From Bizionia saleffrena (GTDB lineage Bacteria > Bacteroidota > Bacteroidia > Flavobacteriales > Flavobacteriaceae), in contig NZ_VSKM01000006.1 in assembly GCF_008086175.1 (NCBI RefSeq), positions 62,001 to 126,000 on the forward strand: a stretch of 64,000 nt of DNA. Reading direction: 5' to 3'. Below, piece after piece: positions 62,338-64,000 of this stretch. The first letter of the stretch is position 1; each line of letters begins with the position of its first letter. The position numbers and the translations under genes are program-made. The notes below the pieces were generated by a model. The model ran no database searches. It was not told where the DNA came from and saw only the letters and a list, made by a program, of their open reading frames with translations.

Positions 62338-62875
62338 AAATAGCGTTACATTATAAGTCATTAAAATCTTCGATCTATAGCATTTAAGCGAATTAGATGT
62401 GCTATTCATTTTTATATTGCGCATTTGGTAGGCCGTTTTAAATTTTAAGGGCAATGCGCGTTAGGGTATCAATAGTTAAGATTTAAGTAATTTTATAATG
62501 ATGTTGCGTTCAGTTAGCTTCAAGAATAATTAAGATACTTCTTAATCTAATACCGGTTTTCTATATATTTTAATGAATACACACCTATATAATGACTATT
62601 TAAAATAAGTATAGTGTTCTGATTATCAGATTTTAACCTATTTTTTAAGGCCGAATTAGTGGGCTTTTAATTTATTTAAAAGTCTTATAATTCTAATAGT
62701 TACGTTGCTATTTAGCACTCCAGAATTCACTCTTTCTCAATACGTTTTTAACTTTTATAAGAGATGCTGACGGACGTTAATTTTTTTAGAGTTGTTAAAG
62801 TATTCATAACCAATACCTGAAATTTGTTAATTATTTGATGTTTAATTACATTTGAGCATATTTAAACAAAATATA
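62338..62875. other. Intergenic region without confirmed gene
   Basis: About 540 AT-rich bases. A seven-base inverted repeat GCGCATT...AATGCGC lies near 62437-62477 (long loop, no T-run) and could be a weak terminator of the ice-binding gene. The -7 element of the next gene is at 62847-62854. Nothing else was recognised. Confidence 0.4.
62847..62854 (+). promoter_or_regulatory. -7 element of the 76-residue gene
   Basis: TACATTTG matches TAnnTTTG perfectly, 21 bases before the ATG at 62876. It covers the alternative TTG start at 62852 and so favours the shorter protein. Confidence 0.6.
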
Positions 62876-63106
62876 ATGATGGATATTTTAGAAGAAGCAA
62901 CAATCTTTGAAAATGCCAAAATGAGTCATATGTCTACGAGTGATAGAGTGGTAGCTTCAAGAGAGGCGAAACGGCTTATTTTAGCAATCAACGAGATTTA
63001 CAAGAAGACTAAAGAGACATCCTTAATGGATGCCATGAAGCGCTTAACCGTTAAGAAAAAAAGAATTGAAATTCGGTTAAAAGGAAGACCCGATCCGGGA
63101 ATTTAA
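62876..63106 (+). CDS. Small conserved helical protein (76 residues)
   Basis: A 76-residue, mainly helical and basic protein: MMDILEEATIFENAKMSHM, then SDRVVASREAKRLILAINEIYKKTKET and a Lys/Arg-rich end KKKRIEIRLKGRPDPGI. No cysteine, signal or membrane segment. The promoter position selects this start. The style is that of small flavobacterial DNA-associated or regulatory proteins, but I cannot name a family. It is a single gene. Confidence 0.6.
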   Translation: MMDILEEATIFENAKMSHMSTSDRVVASREAKRLILAINEIYKKTKETSLMDAMKRLTVKKKRIEIRLKGRPDPGI

Positions 63107-63268
63107 ATAAGCTAAGAGACTAATGAATTAAGTAGTCTTAAAAACAGCTTTACTACCGTATTGAACTAATTCTGTTGCAGAATATTTTTGTGAAATTTTT
63201 CAATAATATTCTCATACACACTACCTATGTTTTGTTGTGACTCAAAATATCTAGAGTTAGTATTTTTT

Positions 63269-63460
63269 TTATAAGACATTTTCTAGACAATCATACCAAT
63301 TAGTTGCGCGTTGAGGTCCCCAATCGCGTTTAAAAATGTGTTCTCACTCTAGGCGTGAAAGAATTAAATTTTCTAATACCTCAGCATTTCTAATTTTTAA
63401 ATATGTCTCAATAGATTGTTGTTTAGTAGGACTATACCATAATTCTTGACATTTCACCAT
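63269..63460 (-). pseudogene. Probable broken small gene with in-frame stop
   Basis: On the minus strand the frame opens MVKCQELWYSPTKQQSIE, continues TYLKIRNAEVLENLILSRLE, meets TGA at 63346-63344, then continues in the same frame as EHIFKRDWGPQRATNWYDCL and ENVL to a TAA. Both parts read like real protein with no frame change, which suggests a nonsense mutation in a 62-residue gene or in the end of a longer one. I do not recognise the family. Confidence 0.4.
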
Positions 63461-63490
63461 AACTTTAAAGACAGTGTCCGTCGTTTACCA

Positions 63491-64000
63491 TTATGACGTC
63501 ACAATATTTTCCTTCTCAATCGCATTAGAAACCTCTTTTATAACTGCAAGTGCAGCTCTTTCACCAGAAATTATGGCAGCATTTAAGGACCCGTTTAATT
63601 GTGTGTCTCCGGCAAGATATAAACTACGGGTTAATCGCGTTTCAGAGGGTGACATCTCGTACTTTAAATCGGTTAATTTTGGTAATGCCTTTGGGATATT
63701 GTAAAGTTTTAAAAACGTTAAAGAATCCATACCGCAAAGTGTCATTAATTCCCTTTTTACGCTTTCTATGAGTACGTTGTTAGACAGGTTTTGATTATTT
63801 GTTACCGTTACCGAGAGCAACTCTTTACCCGGAGTTATCGTGCTTTGTAGACTTGTAGGGTAAAATATATTATTTATTAGTGCTCCCTTTTTAGGGATAA
63901 GTCCAATTAATGGCCTTTTTATGACTCTGCTTTGCGTTTCAAAATATAAGGTATCGCAAGAGGTCCATTCGGTTAAATTACTTTTTAAATCGGAAATGAA
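63491..64000 (-). CDS. C-terminal part of an FAD-dependent amine-oxidase-like oxidoreductase (5' end outside window)
   Basis: The frame is open on the minus strand from 64000 down to the stop at 63491, so only the last 169 residues are seen. The C-terminal FAD motif is clear: RSLYLAGDTQLNGSLNAAIISGERAALAVI. Before it lie VIESVKRELMTLCGMDSLTFLKLYNIPKALPKL-type segments typical of phytoene-desaturase or amine-oxidase relatives. The Rossmann start lies beyond the window. The substrate cannot be told. Confidence 0.8.
   Translation of the reverse strand, partial: FISDLKSNLTEWTSCDTLYFETQSRVIKRPLIGLIPKKGALINNIFYPTSLQSTITPGKELLSVTVTNNQNLSNNVLIESVKRELMTLCGMDSLTFLKLYNIPKALPKLTDLKYEMSPSETRLTRSLYLAGDTQLNGSLNAAIISGERAALAVIKEVSNAIEKENIVTS

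Overview
The window looks like a chromosomal segment of a marine-type Flavobacteriaceae (Bacteroidota). The reasons are its AT-rich DNA, the near absence of Shine-Dalgarno sequences, repeated promoter -7 elements of the Bacteroidota form TAnnTTTG, the fused CcoNO cytochrome oxidase subunit, a HYC_CC_PP protein, T9SS-style secreted proteins and the gene orders seen. I recognised no rRNA, tRNA, CRISPR array or intact insertion sequence.

Layout. 0-0.7 kb: helicase tail and two small conserved genes. 0.7-4.0 kb (minus): a RimK ATP-grasp / GCS2 ligase / N-formylglutamate amidohydrolase operon. 4.2-9.7 kb (minus): trmL, an NAD-binding protein, nhaA, small unknowns and a GNAT-nitrilase fusion. 9.7-16.5 kb (minus): a full trp operon (trpE-G-D-C-F-B-A) with a Trp-Trp-Trp leader peptide, an attenuator and an intergenic repeat between trpB and trpA; the GNAT-nitrilase gene sits 10 bases behind trpA. 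16.8-29.1 kb (plus): rhodaneses and a copper/silver efflux block (HYC_CC_PP protein, CusA-type RND pump, TolC, HMA-AraC regulator, P1B ATPase, DUF305 protein, CusB-type adaptor, HMA lipoprotein). 29.2-42 kb: universal stress protein, a Crp/Fnr regulator, the cbb3 oxidase operon with its copper ATPase and assembly genes, then hemN. 42-48 kb: an 11-bp minisatellite, a small membrane protein and a PAS histidine kinase with three response regulators. 49.4-51.1 kb: cysE-cysM, bracketed by imperfect direct repeats. 51.3-56.7 kb: oxidoreductase, PLP enzyme, PH-domain protein and an unknown membrane protein. 57-60.1 kb: lipoprotein, TPR histidine kinase and response regulator, followed by three palindrome-controlled promoters. 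61-64 kb: an ice-binding-like secreted protein, a small protein, a broken gene and the end of an FAD oxidoreductase.

How it fits together. Copper handling (17.6-29.1 kb) lies beside the copper- and haem-dependent cbb3 oxidase. The Fnr-like regulator probably links them: boxes of the form TGAC-N4-GTCA stand in front of the usp, ccoS and hemN genes, in each case with the box centre exactly 29.5 bases from the first base of a -7 element.

The most unusual signal lies behind the TPR kinase/regulator pair. Three palindromes TTACGG-N4-CCGTAA occur within 310 bases, and each is centred exactly 29.5 bases upstream of a -7 element. Two of these promoters would read only short hairpin-ended transcripts (candidate small RNAs); the third reads a 49-residue cysteine-containing protein. 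I infer a self-contained local regulon of the two-component system. No searches or folding programs were run, and all family names come from motif recognition.
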